Shown piece by piece: positions 1 through 6,812 of a stretch of DNA of 14,304 nucleotides (within the stretch, counting starts at the first letter, position 1; every line of letters starts with the position of its first letter). The stretch is taken from positions 1 through 14,304 of the forward strand of contig RQCP01000042.1 of assembly GCA_008668235.1 (NCBI GenBank), written 5' to 3'. The stretch comes from Collinsella aerofaciens. GTDB lineage: Bacteria; Actinomycetota; Coriobacteriia; Coriobacteriales; Coriobacteriaceae. A program made the translations under genes and the position numbers. A model generated the notes under the pieces. That model searched no databases. It was given only the letters and a program-made list of their open reading frames with translations, and was not told where the DNA came from.

Positions 1-72
1 ACAAAGGGTGGCCACGTGCGCCTTGGCGCCAATGACCACCCTGACTACTCGGCTAAATTGTACTGTGCGCCG
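1..72. other. Short sequence downstream of purN, no gene assigned
   Basis: No complete gene lies here. On the minus strand, the frame that ended with the purN stop stays open to the window edge. A GTG at 39-37 would begin a peptide reading VVIGAKAHVATLC, but no spaced Shine-Dalgarno sequence precedes it, so a downstream gene start is only a possibility. The stretch also holds a 6-bp inverted repeat (6-11 with 36-41) with an inner gcgcc/ggcgc pair, which could equally be a weak terminator for purN. Confidence 0.25.
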
Positions 73-774
73 CTAGCCGCGAGGCGCGTCAATTGCGACC
101 TTGCCGCTCTCCAGCACGTGGACGCGGCCGTCGGCGAGCATCTGCACGACCTCGGGATACAGCACGTGCTCAATCGCGTGGATGTGCTCCTCGAGCGTGT
201 CGACATCCCAACCTTCCTCGACAGCCAGCGCGCGCTGGGCGATGATGGGGCCGTTGTCGTAAATCTCGTTGGCAAAGTGCACGGTCACGCCGGTCACCTT
301 GACGCCGCGCGCAAAGGCATCGTCAATCGCATGCGCACCGGTAAAGCTCGGCAGCAGCGCCGGATGCAGATTGACCACGCGGTTGGGAAACGCCGCCAGC
401 AGAGGCGTGTGCACCATGCGCATGTAGCCGGCCATGACCACATACTCGCAGCCGCGCTCGAGAAGCTCGTGCGCGATGATCTCGTCAGCGGCGATGGGGT
501 CGGCGTAGACATCCTTGGACAGCGTGAGCGTCTGGATGCCCGCGCGCTCAGCGCGCTGCAAACCCTTAGCCGAAGGACGGCTCGACACCACAAGCTCAAT
601 CGAAGCGTTGAGCTTGCCGGCGGCGATCAGGTCGATCAGCGCCTGCAGGTTGGTACCCGAACCGCTGATGAGCACACCGATCTTGAGCGGCTCGGCCGTA
701 TCGGTGCCGGTCGGACGGGTGTAGGGCACAAAGCCCAGGCTCGCGGCAGCAGCCATCTGCTCGTTAGCGCTCAT
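73..774 (-). CDS. purN: Phosphoribosylglycinamide formyltransferase PurN
   Basis: PurN transfers a formyl group from 10-formyltetrahydrofolate to GAR, the third step of de novo purine synthesis, in the cytoplasm. The 233-residue product has the phosphate-binding motif GVLISGSGTNLQ at 33-44. The catalytic triad of the family is visible as Asn135 and His137 in NLHPALLPSF and Asp173 in NEIYDNGPII, with GVTVHF before it. The core starts near residue 31, so there is an N-terminal extension of about 30 residues compared with E. coli PurN. The start overlaps the end of purM by 11 bp and has only a weak Shine-Dalgarno sequence, so translation is probably coupled to purM. An ATG at 756 is an alternative start that would remove six residues. 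It is the last purine gene of the purF-purM-purN run. Confidence 0.95.
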   Translation of the reverse strand: MSANEQMAAAASLGFVPYTRPTGTDTAEPLKIGVLISGSGTNLQALIDLIAAGKLNASIELVVSSRPSAKGLQRAERAGIQTLTLSKDVYADPIAADEIIAHELLERGCEYVVMAGYMRMVHTPLLAAFPNRVVNLHPALLPSFTGAHAIDDAFARGVKVTGVTVHFANEIYDNGPIIAQRALAVEEGWDVDTLEEHIHAIEHVLYPEVVQMLADGRVHVLESGKVAIDAPRG

Positions 775-1867
775 CGGAGTACACGACCTTACCGGAACCC
801 TCGACGCACTCGCCCACGCGGAACGGCTTCTCTCCCAGCGCGACCAGGGCCTCGGTCACGGCAGCCTCGTCCTCGGGGGCGATGATCAGGCACAGGCCGA
901 CGCCCATGTTGAAAGTCTTGCATGCCTCGTTGGGCGCGAGCTCGGCCTGGCGCGACACGTAGGTGATGACGGGCGGAACGTCCCAACCCATCTCGGCGCC
1001 GTTGCGGGTGACCACGGCGTCGACGTCGTCGGCAAGCGCGCGGTTGAGGTTCTCGGTAATACCGCCGCCAGTGATGTGGGCGATAGCGTGCACGTTGGCG
1101 CCGCCGCGCAGCAGCTCCAGAATCGGCTTGACGTAGATGCGCGTGGGAGCCAGCAGGGCGTCTGCCAGCGAAGCACCGCCGAGCTCCTCGAGCGGACGGC
1201 TCAGCTCCCCGGCCTTAGCGGCAGCCTCGGGCGTGCCCGGCTTGATGCCGTCGACACCGATAACCTTGCGCACGAGCGAGTAACCGTTGGAATGCACGCC
1301 GGTGGAAGGCAGGCCCAGGATCACATCACCGGGGCGAACGTTCGCGGGGTCGAGCATCTTGGGACGGTCGACGACACCCACGGTAAAGCCGGCGAGGTCG
1401 TAATCGGCGGGGGCCATGACGCCCGGGTGCTCGGCCATCTCGCCGCCCACGAGCGCGCAGCCCGCGAGCTTGCAGCCGTCGGCTACACCCTTGATGATCT
1501 TTGCCATGTGCTCGGCCTCGATGTGGCCGATGGCAACGTAGTCCAGGAAGAACAGCGGCTCGGCACCCGAAGCCAGAATGTCGTTGACGCACATAGCAAC
1601 CAGGTCCTGGCCCACCGTCTCGTGACGGTCCATGATCTGGGCGAGCACGAGCTTGGTGCCCACGCCGTCGGTACCGCTAATCAGAATCGGGTCTTCCATA
1701 TCCTTAAGCGCGGCAGCCGAGAACAGGCCACCAAAGCCACCGATGCCGCCGATGACCTCGGGGCGGTTGGTGTCCTTAACCATCTGCTTAATAGCGTCAA
1801 CGGCGCGGCCGCCCTCGGCGGTATCGACGCCGGCATCCTCATACGTCACATGCTTGCTGTCGCTCAT
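764..1867 (-). CDS. purM: Phosphoribosylformylglycinamidine cyclo-ligase (AIR synthetase) PurM
   Basis: PurM uses ATP to close the imidazole ring of FGAM, giving AIR, the substrate of the PurE step encoded elsewhere in this window. The 367-residue protein is slightly longer than the usual 345 or so. Family motifs are clear: GTDGVGTKL at 65-73, CVNDILASGAEPLFFLDY at 93-110, LVGGEMAEHPG at 139-149, GLPSTGVHSNGYSLVRK at 185-201 and AHITGGGITENL at 263-274. The ATG at 1867 is preceded by GGGAGAGGAAGG with a 5-base spacer, a strong ribosome binding site. A GC-rich hairpin lies three bases upstream of that site. purN follows with an 11-bp overlap; purF is 157 bp upstream. Confidence 0.97.
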   Translation of the reverse strand: MSDSKHVTYEDAGVDTAEGGRAVDAIKQMVKDTNRPEVIGGIGGFGGLFSAAALKDMEDPILISGTDGVGTKLVLAQIMDRHETVGQDLVAMCVNDILASGAEPLFFLDYVAIGHIEAEHMAKIIKGVADGCKLAGCALVGGEMAEHPGVMAPADYDLAGFTVGVVDRPKMLDPANVRPGDVILGLPSTGVHSNGYSLVRKVIGVDGIKPGTPEAAAKAGELSRPLEELGGASLADALLAPTRIYVKPILELLRGGANVHAIAHITGGGITENLNRALADDVDAVVTRNGAEMGWDVPPVITYVSRQAELAPNEACKTFNMGVGLCLIIAPEDEAAVTEALVALGEKPFRVGECVEGSGKVVYSDER

Positions 1868-1887
1868 CTGAGCCTTCCTCTCCCACT

Positions 1888-1916
1888 ACCGTGGCGCCGC
1901 GCGGGCGCCAAACGGT
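1888..1916 (-). promoter_or_regulatory. GC-rich hairpin abutting the purM ribosome binding site
   Basis: On the minus strand ACCG, two unpaired T, TGGCGCC, a five-base loop, GGCGCCA and CGGT form an 11-bp stem. It ends three bases before the GGGAGAGGAAGG Shine-Dalgarno sequence of purM. The structure is seen directly. A role in mRNA stability or translation of purM is inference. Confidence 0.4.
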
Positions 1917-1936
1917 GCTCATAGTTGCGTTCATTT

Positions 1937-1962
1937 CGGCGCGCGCCATAACAACGCGCGCC
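1937..1962. repeat. 8-bp inverted repeat in the purF-purM spacer
   Basis: The arms cggcgcgc (1937-1944) and gcgcgccg (1955-1962) are perfect complements around a 10-base spacer. No T-run follows on either side, so a terminator is unlikely. It is the second of three structures in this 157-bp spacer. Confidence 0.35.
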
Positions 1963-1985
1963 GTCATATCAACAAAACAGCAGGT

Positions 1986-2025
1986 AAAACCTACCAAAAT
2001 AAACCTGTCCCTACATGGCAGGTTT
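1986..2025 (-). terminator. Possible weak terminator or attenuator after purF
   Basis: Reading the minus strand from the purF stop codon, AAACCTG (2025-2019) pairs with CAGGTTT (2007-2001) and is followed directly by ATTTT. The same left arm, extended to AAAACCTGCC, can instead pair with GGTAGGTTTT (1995-1986) with one mismatch. So two alternative hairpins compete. The short A-T rich stem suggests partial termination before purM. The arrangement could also be part of a dispersed repeat. Confidence 0.35.
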
Positions 2026-3695
2026 TAGGCCTCGCCGTGTTCCTCTTCCCAACTGCGATCGTCGTATTTCTCGACCACGGCGTCGTCATCAAAGTGCAGC
2101 GGCTTGTCCAGGTTGCGGGGCTTAAAGCCCTCCATGAACTTGTCGCGGCCAAAGCTCTCGGGAATCGCCACGGGGTAGCGGCCGGTAAAGCACGCATCGC
2201 AGTAACCGCCCTTGGGCATGACCTTAAGCAGGCCCTCGACCGAAAGGAAGGCCAGCGAATCGGCGCCGATATACTCGCAAATCTCGTCGACCGTCTTGTT
2301 GGCGCTGATAAGCTGCGACTGCACGTCGGTATCGATGCCGTAGAAGCACGGCCAGATGACCTCGGGCGAGTTGATGCGGATGTGAATCTCCTTGGCGCCG
2401 GCGTTGCGCAGCATCTTGACGAGCTGCACCATGGTGGTGCCGCGCACGATGGAGTCGTCGATGACGACCAGGCGCTTGCCCTCGATGTTGTCGCGCAGCG
2501 GGTTGAGTTTCATACGCACGCCCATGGCGCGCAACTCCTGCGTAGGCTCGATAAACGTACGGCCCACGTAGCGGTTCTTGATGAGGCCCTCGCCAAAGGG
2601 AATACCGCTCTCGTGCGAATACCCCTCCGCGGGCGGCAGGCCGGAGTCGGGTACGCCGATGACCAGGTCGGCTTCGACGGGCTCCTCGTGTGCCAGCTGA
2701 CGACCCATGTCATAACGGCAGGCATAGACGCTCTTGCCGTTCATGATGGAGTCGGGGCGGGCAAAGTAGACCTGCTCAAAGATGCAGTTTGCGGGCTCTT
2801 CGGCTGCAGGCACGCCCTGCTCGGATACCAGACCCTCGGCGCTGATGCGCAAAATCTCGCCGGGACGAACGTCACGGACGTACTCGGCACCCACGATGTC
2901 GAGTGCGCAGGTCTCGGAAGCAACGACCCAGCCGCCGGCGCGCGTGACACGGACGGCGGAGTCGACCGTCGCGGCGCCGTCCTGCGACGGCAGCTGCGAA
3001 ACGGATGCGGCATCGGCCTGGTCCAGGCCCTCGTCCACCAGCTTGCCCAGCACGAGCGGGCGAATGCCGTGTGGATCGCGGAATGCGTAGAGTGCCTGCT
3101 CGTTGATGAGCGTCATGGCGTAGCCGCCGCGCACGAGCTCCATGGTCTTGCGAATGCCCTCGCGCAGATGGCCTGTACGCTGAGTAAAGTAGCCGATAAG
3201 CTTAGTCGCGACCTCGGAATCCGAATTGGAAAGGAACGGCACGCCCAGCTCGATCAGCTGGCGGCGCAGCTCGTCGGTGTTGACGAGGGTACCGTTGTGC
3301 GCGAGCGCGATAATGACGCTGTTGATGGTAGAAAGATGCGGCTGCGAGGCTTCCCAGCTCTTGGCGCCGGCGGTGCCATAGCGCACGTGGCCCACGGCCA
3401 GCTGGCCGGAGAGCGTCGACAGGTCGGCGTTGGAGAACACGCGATCGAGCAGTCCCAGGTCTTTGCGAACCATAACCGTGCCGCCATCACCCACGGCGAT
3501 TCCCGCCGATTCCTGGCCGCGATGCTGCAGCGCGCGCAGACCAAAGTACGTCAGTCGAGCCACATCGCGATCGGGTGCCCACACACCAAAAATGCCGCAT
3601 TCCTCATGCAGCTGGTCGGAGTCCGGATCATACGTCGACATGGTCTTCACCTGTCCCGCGGCACGCTCGGCCGCGCGGATGGTTTCTTGAGACAT
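2025..3695 (-). CDS. purF: Amidophosphoribosyltransferase PurF
   Basis: PurF commits PRPP to purine synthesis by making phosphoribosylamine with glutamine nitrogen. The N-terminal half is a class II glutamine amidotransferase domain; its nucleophile Cys33 in EECGIFGV would be exposed by propeptide cleavage. The C-terminal phosphoribosyltransferase domain has the PRPP loop VVIDDSIVRGTTM at 410-422. Cys304, Cys450, Cys499 and Cys502 match the four iron-sulfur ligands of the Bacillus-type enzyme, so an oxygen-sensitive 4Fe-4S cluster is expected. About 30 extra residues (roughly 221-253) lie before GGWVVASETCALD compared with B. subtilis. The ATG at 3695 follows GAGGGGA with a good spacer. An ATG at 3641 (MSTYDPDSDQLHEEC) also has a usable AGGTGAAG and would give a propeptide of more typical length, so the start is not fully certain. 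First gene of purF-purM-purN. Confidence 0.97.
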   Translation of the reverse strand: MSQETIRAAERAAGQVKTMSTYDPDSDQLHEECGIFGVWAPDRDVARLTYFGLRALQHRGQESAGIAVGDGGTVMVRKDLGLLDRVFSNADLSTLSGQLAVGHVRYGTAGAKSWEASQPHLSTINSVIIALAHNGTLVNTDELRRQLIELGVPFLSNSDSEVATKLIGYFTQRTGHLREGIRKTMELVRGGYAMTLINEQALYAFRDPHGIRPLVLGKLVDEGLDQADAASVSQLPSQDGAATVDSAVRVTRAGGWVVASETCALDIVGAEYVRDVRPGEILRISAEGLVSEQGVPAAEEPANCIFEQVYFARPDSIMNGKSVYACRYDMGRQLAHEEPVEADLVIGVPDSGLPPAEGYSHESGIPFGEGLIKNRYVGRTFIEPTQELRAMGVRMKLNPLRDNIEGKRLVVIDDSIVRGTTMVQLVKMLRNAGAKEIHIRINSPEVIWPCFYGIDTDVQSQLISANKTVDEICEYIGADSLAFLSVEGLLKVMPKGGYCDACFTGRYPVAIPESFGRDKFMEGFKPRNLDKPLHFDDDAVVEKYDDRSWEEEHGEA

Positions 3696-3736
3696 GGCAT
3701 CCCCTCAGAGCCTCGTTATTTGGCGTTACCTGCCCT

Positions 3737-3742
3737 ATTATA
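3737..3742 (-). promoter_or_regulatory. -10 element of the purF promoter
   Basis: The minus strand reads TGCGTATAAT, a perfect -10 hexamer, 42 bases before the purF ATG. There is no clear -35 hexamer at 16-18 bases. The stretch further upstream (CTTTTAAAAAG) is A-T rich and could serve as an UP element. The predicted leader is about 35 bases, too short for a riboswitch. Confidence 0.55.
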
Positions 3743-3801
3743 CGCACGGCAAGACAAGCACTCCCGCGCATGAACAGCGCTTTTTAAAAGCCCACCGAGC
3801 T

Positions 3802-3807
3802 TATAAT
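3802..3807 (+). promoter_or_regulatory. Candidate -10 element for the CmpB-like gene
   Basis: A perfect TATAAT faces the plus-strand gene, but no good -35 sits 16-18 bases upstream. If used, it would give a leader of about 175 bases containing the two small hairpins at 3918-3943. Confidence 0.35.
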
Positions 3808-3989
3808 CCGTTTTGCAGCCAAACATTTTATTGGGCAACCGCTTCGGGGCCGACGATCCCGCATACTTCCGTTGCGACGCGTCTCGCCCGCCGTTGGGGC
3901 TTGCATTGTTGCAATTGGGACGTTCGTCCTGTCTTTTGGCAGGTCGGCGGCGTATCCTTGTACCTACAGCAAAACGAGAAAGGTTATGT

Positions 3990-5219
3990 ATGGATCGAAA
4001 CGAACTCGACCCCAGCGTCCCCAGCGCCACGGAGGTCAAGAAGATCCCCCTCATCATTAAGGTATACGCCGTCCTGTGCATCCTGTCCGGCGTGGGCACG
4101 CTCCCGTCGGTCGGCGCCTTTATGTGGCAGGTCATCACTGCGCTCATCAACGGCAACGCCGCCGCCAAGCTCGGCGACAACACGCTCGTCGCGGTCGGAC
4201 TGATTGTCGCCGGCATCATGCTCTCGGCTGCCAGTGCCGTCATCTTGATCATCTTTGGCCTTGACCTCATCAAGAACCAGCGCCGCAATGCCGCCCGCCT
4301 GTCTTACGTCCTCATCGCATTTACCGTCGTGGAGCTTTTAGTTGACGTGATGCTCCAGGGCATCGGACCCTTCCTGCTGCGCCCCGCCGTCCAGCTTGTC
4401 ATCCTCATTGCGCTGTCGGCCACCGTCGACCCCACGCTACGCCAGGAGCGCGAACTGCAGCGCCGTCTGCAAGAGATGCTCGACCGCGATGCCGCCGCCG
4501 AGGGGATGCTCGGCCGCGACGAAACCGGCGAGGGCTACATCAAGCTCAACTACTTCAACCTGTTCTGGGTATTCTTCGTCTGCAGCGTGTTAGGTCTCAT
4601 TCTCGAGGAAGTCTGGCATATGGTCGTCGTCGATCCCGGCGTCTATCAGGACCGTGCCGGTATGCTATTTGGCCCCTTTAGCCCCATCTACGGATTTGGC
4701 GCGGTGCTCATGACCATGGCGCTCAACCGCTTCTATAAAAAGAATCCTCTGATCATTTTCCTGGTAAGTGCCCTGATCGGCGGCGCTTTCGAGGTGTTTG
4801 TAGGCTGGTTTATGCAGACCTCATTTGGCGTGGTGTCGTGGAGCTATTCACACATTAGGCTATTCGGCATGCCCGATCCCATCGCGGTATTGACCGGGGG
4901 ACGCACATGCACGCCGTTTGCCTGCATGTGGGGCCTGGGTGGCCTCATCTGGATCAAGGTCTTGCTGCCGCGCCTGCTTAAGCTCATCAATATGATTCCA
5001 TGGAAACGCCGCTACTCTGCTACCGTCATCCTGACCGCCGTCATGTTGATCGACGGCGTCATGACGTTGCAATCGCTCGACTATTGGTATCAGCGCGTCA
5101 ACGGAACCGTTCGAAATATTCCCGTCGCACAGTTCTATGACAAGCATTTCGATAACGAATATATGGAGAACCGTTTTCAGAGTATGACCATGAGCCCCAA
5201 GGACGCCACACGCGTGTAG
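3990..5219 (+). CDS. CmpB-like putative ABC-transporter permease family membrane protein
   Basis: This 409-residue multi-pass membrane protein belongs to the family named putative ABC-transporter type IV / CmpB-like (DUF1113), whose function is not established. The signature part is at about 186-330: NYFNLFWVFFVCSVLGLILEE, then FGPFSPIYGFGAVL (227-240), then GGRTCTPFACMWGLGGLIWIK. About nine hydrophobic segments are visible, roughly at 20-44, 66-90, 103-122, 126-145, 189-211, 229-246, 253-275, 308-330 and 345-363. A charged cytoplasmic-looking linker (150-180) divides a four-segment N-terminal part from the family domain. The start is the ATG at 3990, six bases after GAGAAAGG; in-frame sequence further upstream looks non-coding. 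No ATP-binding partner gene is adjacent. It stands alone, divergent from purF and convergent with the MoaE-like gene. Confidence 0.85.
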   Translation: MDRNELDPSVPSATEVKKIPLIIKVYAVLCILSGVGTLPSVGAFMWQVITALINGNAAAKLGDNTLVAVGLIVAGIMLSAASAVILIIFGLDLIKNQRRNAARLSYVLIAFTVVELLVDVMLQGIGPFLLRPAVQLVILIALSATVDPTLRQERELQRRLQEMLDRDAAAEGMLGRDETGEGYIKLNYFNLFWVFFVCSVLGLILEEVWHMVVVDPGVYQDRAGMLFGPFSPIYGFGAVLMTMALNRFYKKNPLIIFLVSALIGGAFEVFVGWFMQTSFGVVSWSYSHIRLFGMPDPIAVLTGGRTCTPFACMWGLGGLIWIKVLLPRLLKLINMIPWKRRYSATVILTAVMLIDGVMTLQSLDYWYQRVNGTVRNIPVAQFYDKHFDNEYMENRFQSMTMSPKDATRV

Positions 5220-5251
5220 CAAACGCCAGAGCAAAATAGCTCCAACACATC

Positions 5252-5292
5252 AAAGCCCGCTGGCAGATCTACATGAACTGCCGGCGGGCTTT
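5252..5292. terminator. Bidirectional terminator between convergent genes
   Basis: Arms at 5252-5266 (aaagcccgctggcag) and 5278-5292 (ctgccggcgggcttt) pair over 15 positions with one T-G wobble, around an 11-base loop. A-rich and T-rich ends flank the GC core on both strands. It lies 33 bases past the stop of the plus-strand membrane gene and 34 bases past the stop of the minus-strand MoaE-like gene, so it probably ends both transcripts. Confidence 0.85.
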
Positions 5293-5325
5293 CGCTATAG
5301 ACAGACTCGGATTGCCGACGAGGCC

Positions 5326-5742
5326 TTACGCCTCGCGCTCGACCTCGCTCACGCACTCGTTCTTGATGGTGCCGACGAGCGACTGCAGCGCATCGACCAC
5401 ATGCGGGCGAATGTCTCCGCCAATGAGCACGAGCATGATGTCGTCGCCCACGGTAAGCTCGCCGCTCGCCAGCCACACGCGCACATAGCCGATACCCGGC
5501 ATCGTGCGCGTCGCCTCGATAGCGGCCTGCACCTTTTCGGCATCGAAGCCAAACACCATGCCGCCCACCTTGTGGCCTGGCGCCACGCCATCGGTCTCGA
5601 CTCCGCGCACTTCGGCCTTGGGCGTCGCGCGCACCACGCCGTTGTGTGTCAGGTACATCCCACAATCAGCCGCCGAAACATCGGCCTTGGCTTCGCGCAG
5701 CCAAGCATCAACCGAAGGCATCGATTTGCCGTTCTCAAGCAT
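5326..5742 (-). CDS. MoaE-like protein (molybdopterin synthase large-subunit family)
   Basis: The 138-residue product resembles MoaE, the large subunit of molybdopterin synthase, which with thiocarboxylated MoaD adds sulfur to cPMP. Supporting features are HNGVVR at 33-38 (aligning with the GKVR arginine of E. coli MoaE), GELTVGDDIMLVLIGG at 94-109 and IRPHVVDALQSLVGTIKNE at 111-129. Lys127 falls where catalytic Lys119 of E. coli should be. The position of the second catalytic lysine (Lys126) is Val134 in my alignment, and the usual His-Arg pair reads Ile-Arg. It may therefore be a divergent family member with changed activity. I chose the ATG at 5742, preceded by AAAGGAG at 5 bases. An ATG at 5775, three bases after the sortase stop, is possible and would add 11 residues. 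It is third in the purE-sortase-moaE-like run; no other molybdopterin gene is present. Confidence 0.75.
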   Translation of the reverse strand: MLENGKSMPSVDAWLREAKADVSAADCGMYLTHNGVVRATPKAEVRGVETDGVAPGHKVGGMVFGFDAEKVQAAIEATRTMPGIGYVRVWLASGELTVGDDIMLVLIGGDIRPHVVDALQSLVGTIKNECVSEVEREA

Positions 5743-5778
5743 CATTTCTCCTTTCACCGTCATTGAGTAGCCCATAAT

Positions 5779-6777
5779 CTATTCCTCGACCGGCGTGAGC
5801 ACCATGACGGCACGTGTGTTGCTCAGCGATAACGAACGACAGGTCACAAGCGTTACGACCTTGGTTGCCGAAGCGGCACGATCGATGGCATCGCTCGCCA
5901 CGGCAGAGGCACCGTCGAGCATCTCGGACAGGTAGTTCTTGAGCCCGTCGTCGCCCTCAAAATTGGTCGTGCGCGCCTTGGCATACGTGTCCTCGACAAC
6001 TTTGGTCGCCAGTGGTCGCAGTTTATACGTAGCATCCCGTGTGATGTAATACACGAACTCGATGCTATCGAACGTTGCCTGATCAGTGGTGTCCGAAATC
6101 ACGTTGAACATCGACCCGTCATTCATGTGGTGGCCGTAGATCGTGGTCTGCTGATCCACCATGCCCGGCGCGGTGTCATTGCTATCCAGGAAAATGGCCC
6201 CGGATGCATTGGCCGTACCGTCGAACAGCGTGTTGAGGTATTTGGAGTTGTTGTTGGTCTGCACCACGGGATAGTTGATGTTGGTTCCCGGCGCGTAAAT
6301 CCAACCCACAATCTCGGAGTTTGTCTGAGCAAGTGCATCGAAGTCAATAATCGGCACGCCGCTGGCGTCCTTATCGCTTACATATTGCTTCTCGATTTTC
6401 TGGTACGAATCGCTTGCCTGCTTATAGCCAATCTGCGCGTTGATAAAGATGGCAGCGGCGGCGACAATCAGGCCGATGCCGATGATGATGAGCAGAATGG
6501 GAATAATGGAGCGGCGCTTTTTGCGCGGCGGCTCGGTGTAATCCGACGGCGCGGCATGCGATGAAGACCGGGGCGGCTTCTTAGCGTTGCTATAAGATGA
6601 AGGTCGATATGCGGCTGGCGCGTCCTGTCGACGATGCGTCGCCGGCGTCACGGGGCGCGGCGCGCGCGGCTGCTGAGGAGAGGATGTCCGACCCTGCTGT
6701 GCCGCATGGGCAGCACCCGGCTTCGACGGATCGGGAATCTGAGAAGCCTTGAATCGTTTTCCCTGATAGTCGGACAT
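5779..6777 (-). CDS. Class B sortase
   Basis: Sortases are membrane-bound transpeptidases that cleave sorting signals and attach surface proteins to the wall or build pili. The 332-residue protein starts with a proline- and basic-rich cytoplasmic stretch (1-89), followed by KKRR and one transmembrane segment (91-112), so the catalytic domain faces outward. Class B motifs are visible: NSKYLNTLFDG, AIFLDSN, then TTIYGHHMNDGSMF with catalytic His216, VTLVTC with Cys313, and Arg322 in NTRAVMVL. The ATG at 6777 follows AAGGAGA; an in-frame extension upstream would overlap purE and is rejected. It lies 35 bases after the purE stop. No LPXTG-type or NPQTN-type substrate is encoded in the window, so its target cannot be named. 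The disordered N-terminal arm is long for a sortase. Confidence 0.92.
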   Translation of the reverse strand: MSDYQGKRFKASQIPDPSKPGAAHAAQQGRTSSPQQPRAPRPVTPATHRRQDAPAAYRPSSYSNAKKPPRSSSHAAPSDYTEPPRKKRRSIIPILLIIIGIGLIVAAAAIFINAQIGYKQASDSYQKIEKQYVSDKDASGVPIIDFDALAQTNSEIVGWIYAPGTNINYPVVQTNNNSKYLNTLFDGTANASGAIFLDSNDTAPGMVDQQTTIYGHHMNDGSMFNVISDTTDQATFDSIEFVYYITRDATYKLRPLATKVVEDTYAKARTTNFEGDDGLKNYLSEMLDGASAVASDAIDRAASATKVVTLVTCRSLSLSNTRAVMVLTPVEE

Positions 6778-6812
6778 GGCTCTCCTTATACTGCGGTGAA
6801 ACGGCGGAACGC

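Larger units (their letters stand above)
3696..3989. other. Divergent control region between purF and the CmpB-like gene
   Basis: This 294-bp gap separates divergent genes and is markedly more A-T rich at 3720-3830 than its surroundings. It holds a perfect TATAAT on each strand (listed separately) and, in the plus-strand leader, two small overlapping hairpins: ggacg/cgtcc at 3918-3929 and CCTGTC-TTTT-GGCAGG at 3928-3943. They share bases 3928-3929, so they cannot both form fully. I see no purine riboswitch. The open frame running through it upstream of 3990 is not convincing coding sequence. Confidence 0.5.

Noticed and set aside
60..95. Promoter for a gene downstream of purN (TACAAT and TTGACG on the minus strand)
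   Set aside because: The two hexamers are 24 bases apart, far from the usual 16-18, and no gene start is established in the remaining 60 bases.
3696..3740. Purine riboswitch in the purF leader
   Set aside because: The leader predicted from the -10 box is about 35 bases and has no aptamer-like three-way junction or conserved loop sequence.
2037..3773. Very long open frame on the plus strand opposite purF
   Set aside because: It mirrors the codon structure of purF in a GC-rich genome, has no family resemblance, and lacks a ribosome binding site. The minus-strand purF is unambiguous.
3813..3989. Extended N-terminus of the CmpB-like protein
   Set aside because: It crosses the promoter and leader region and reads unlike a membrane protein; AAAGG six bases before 3990 fixes the start.
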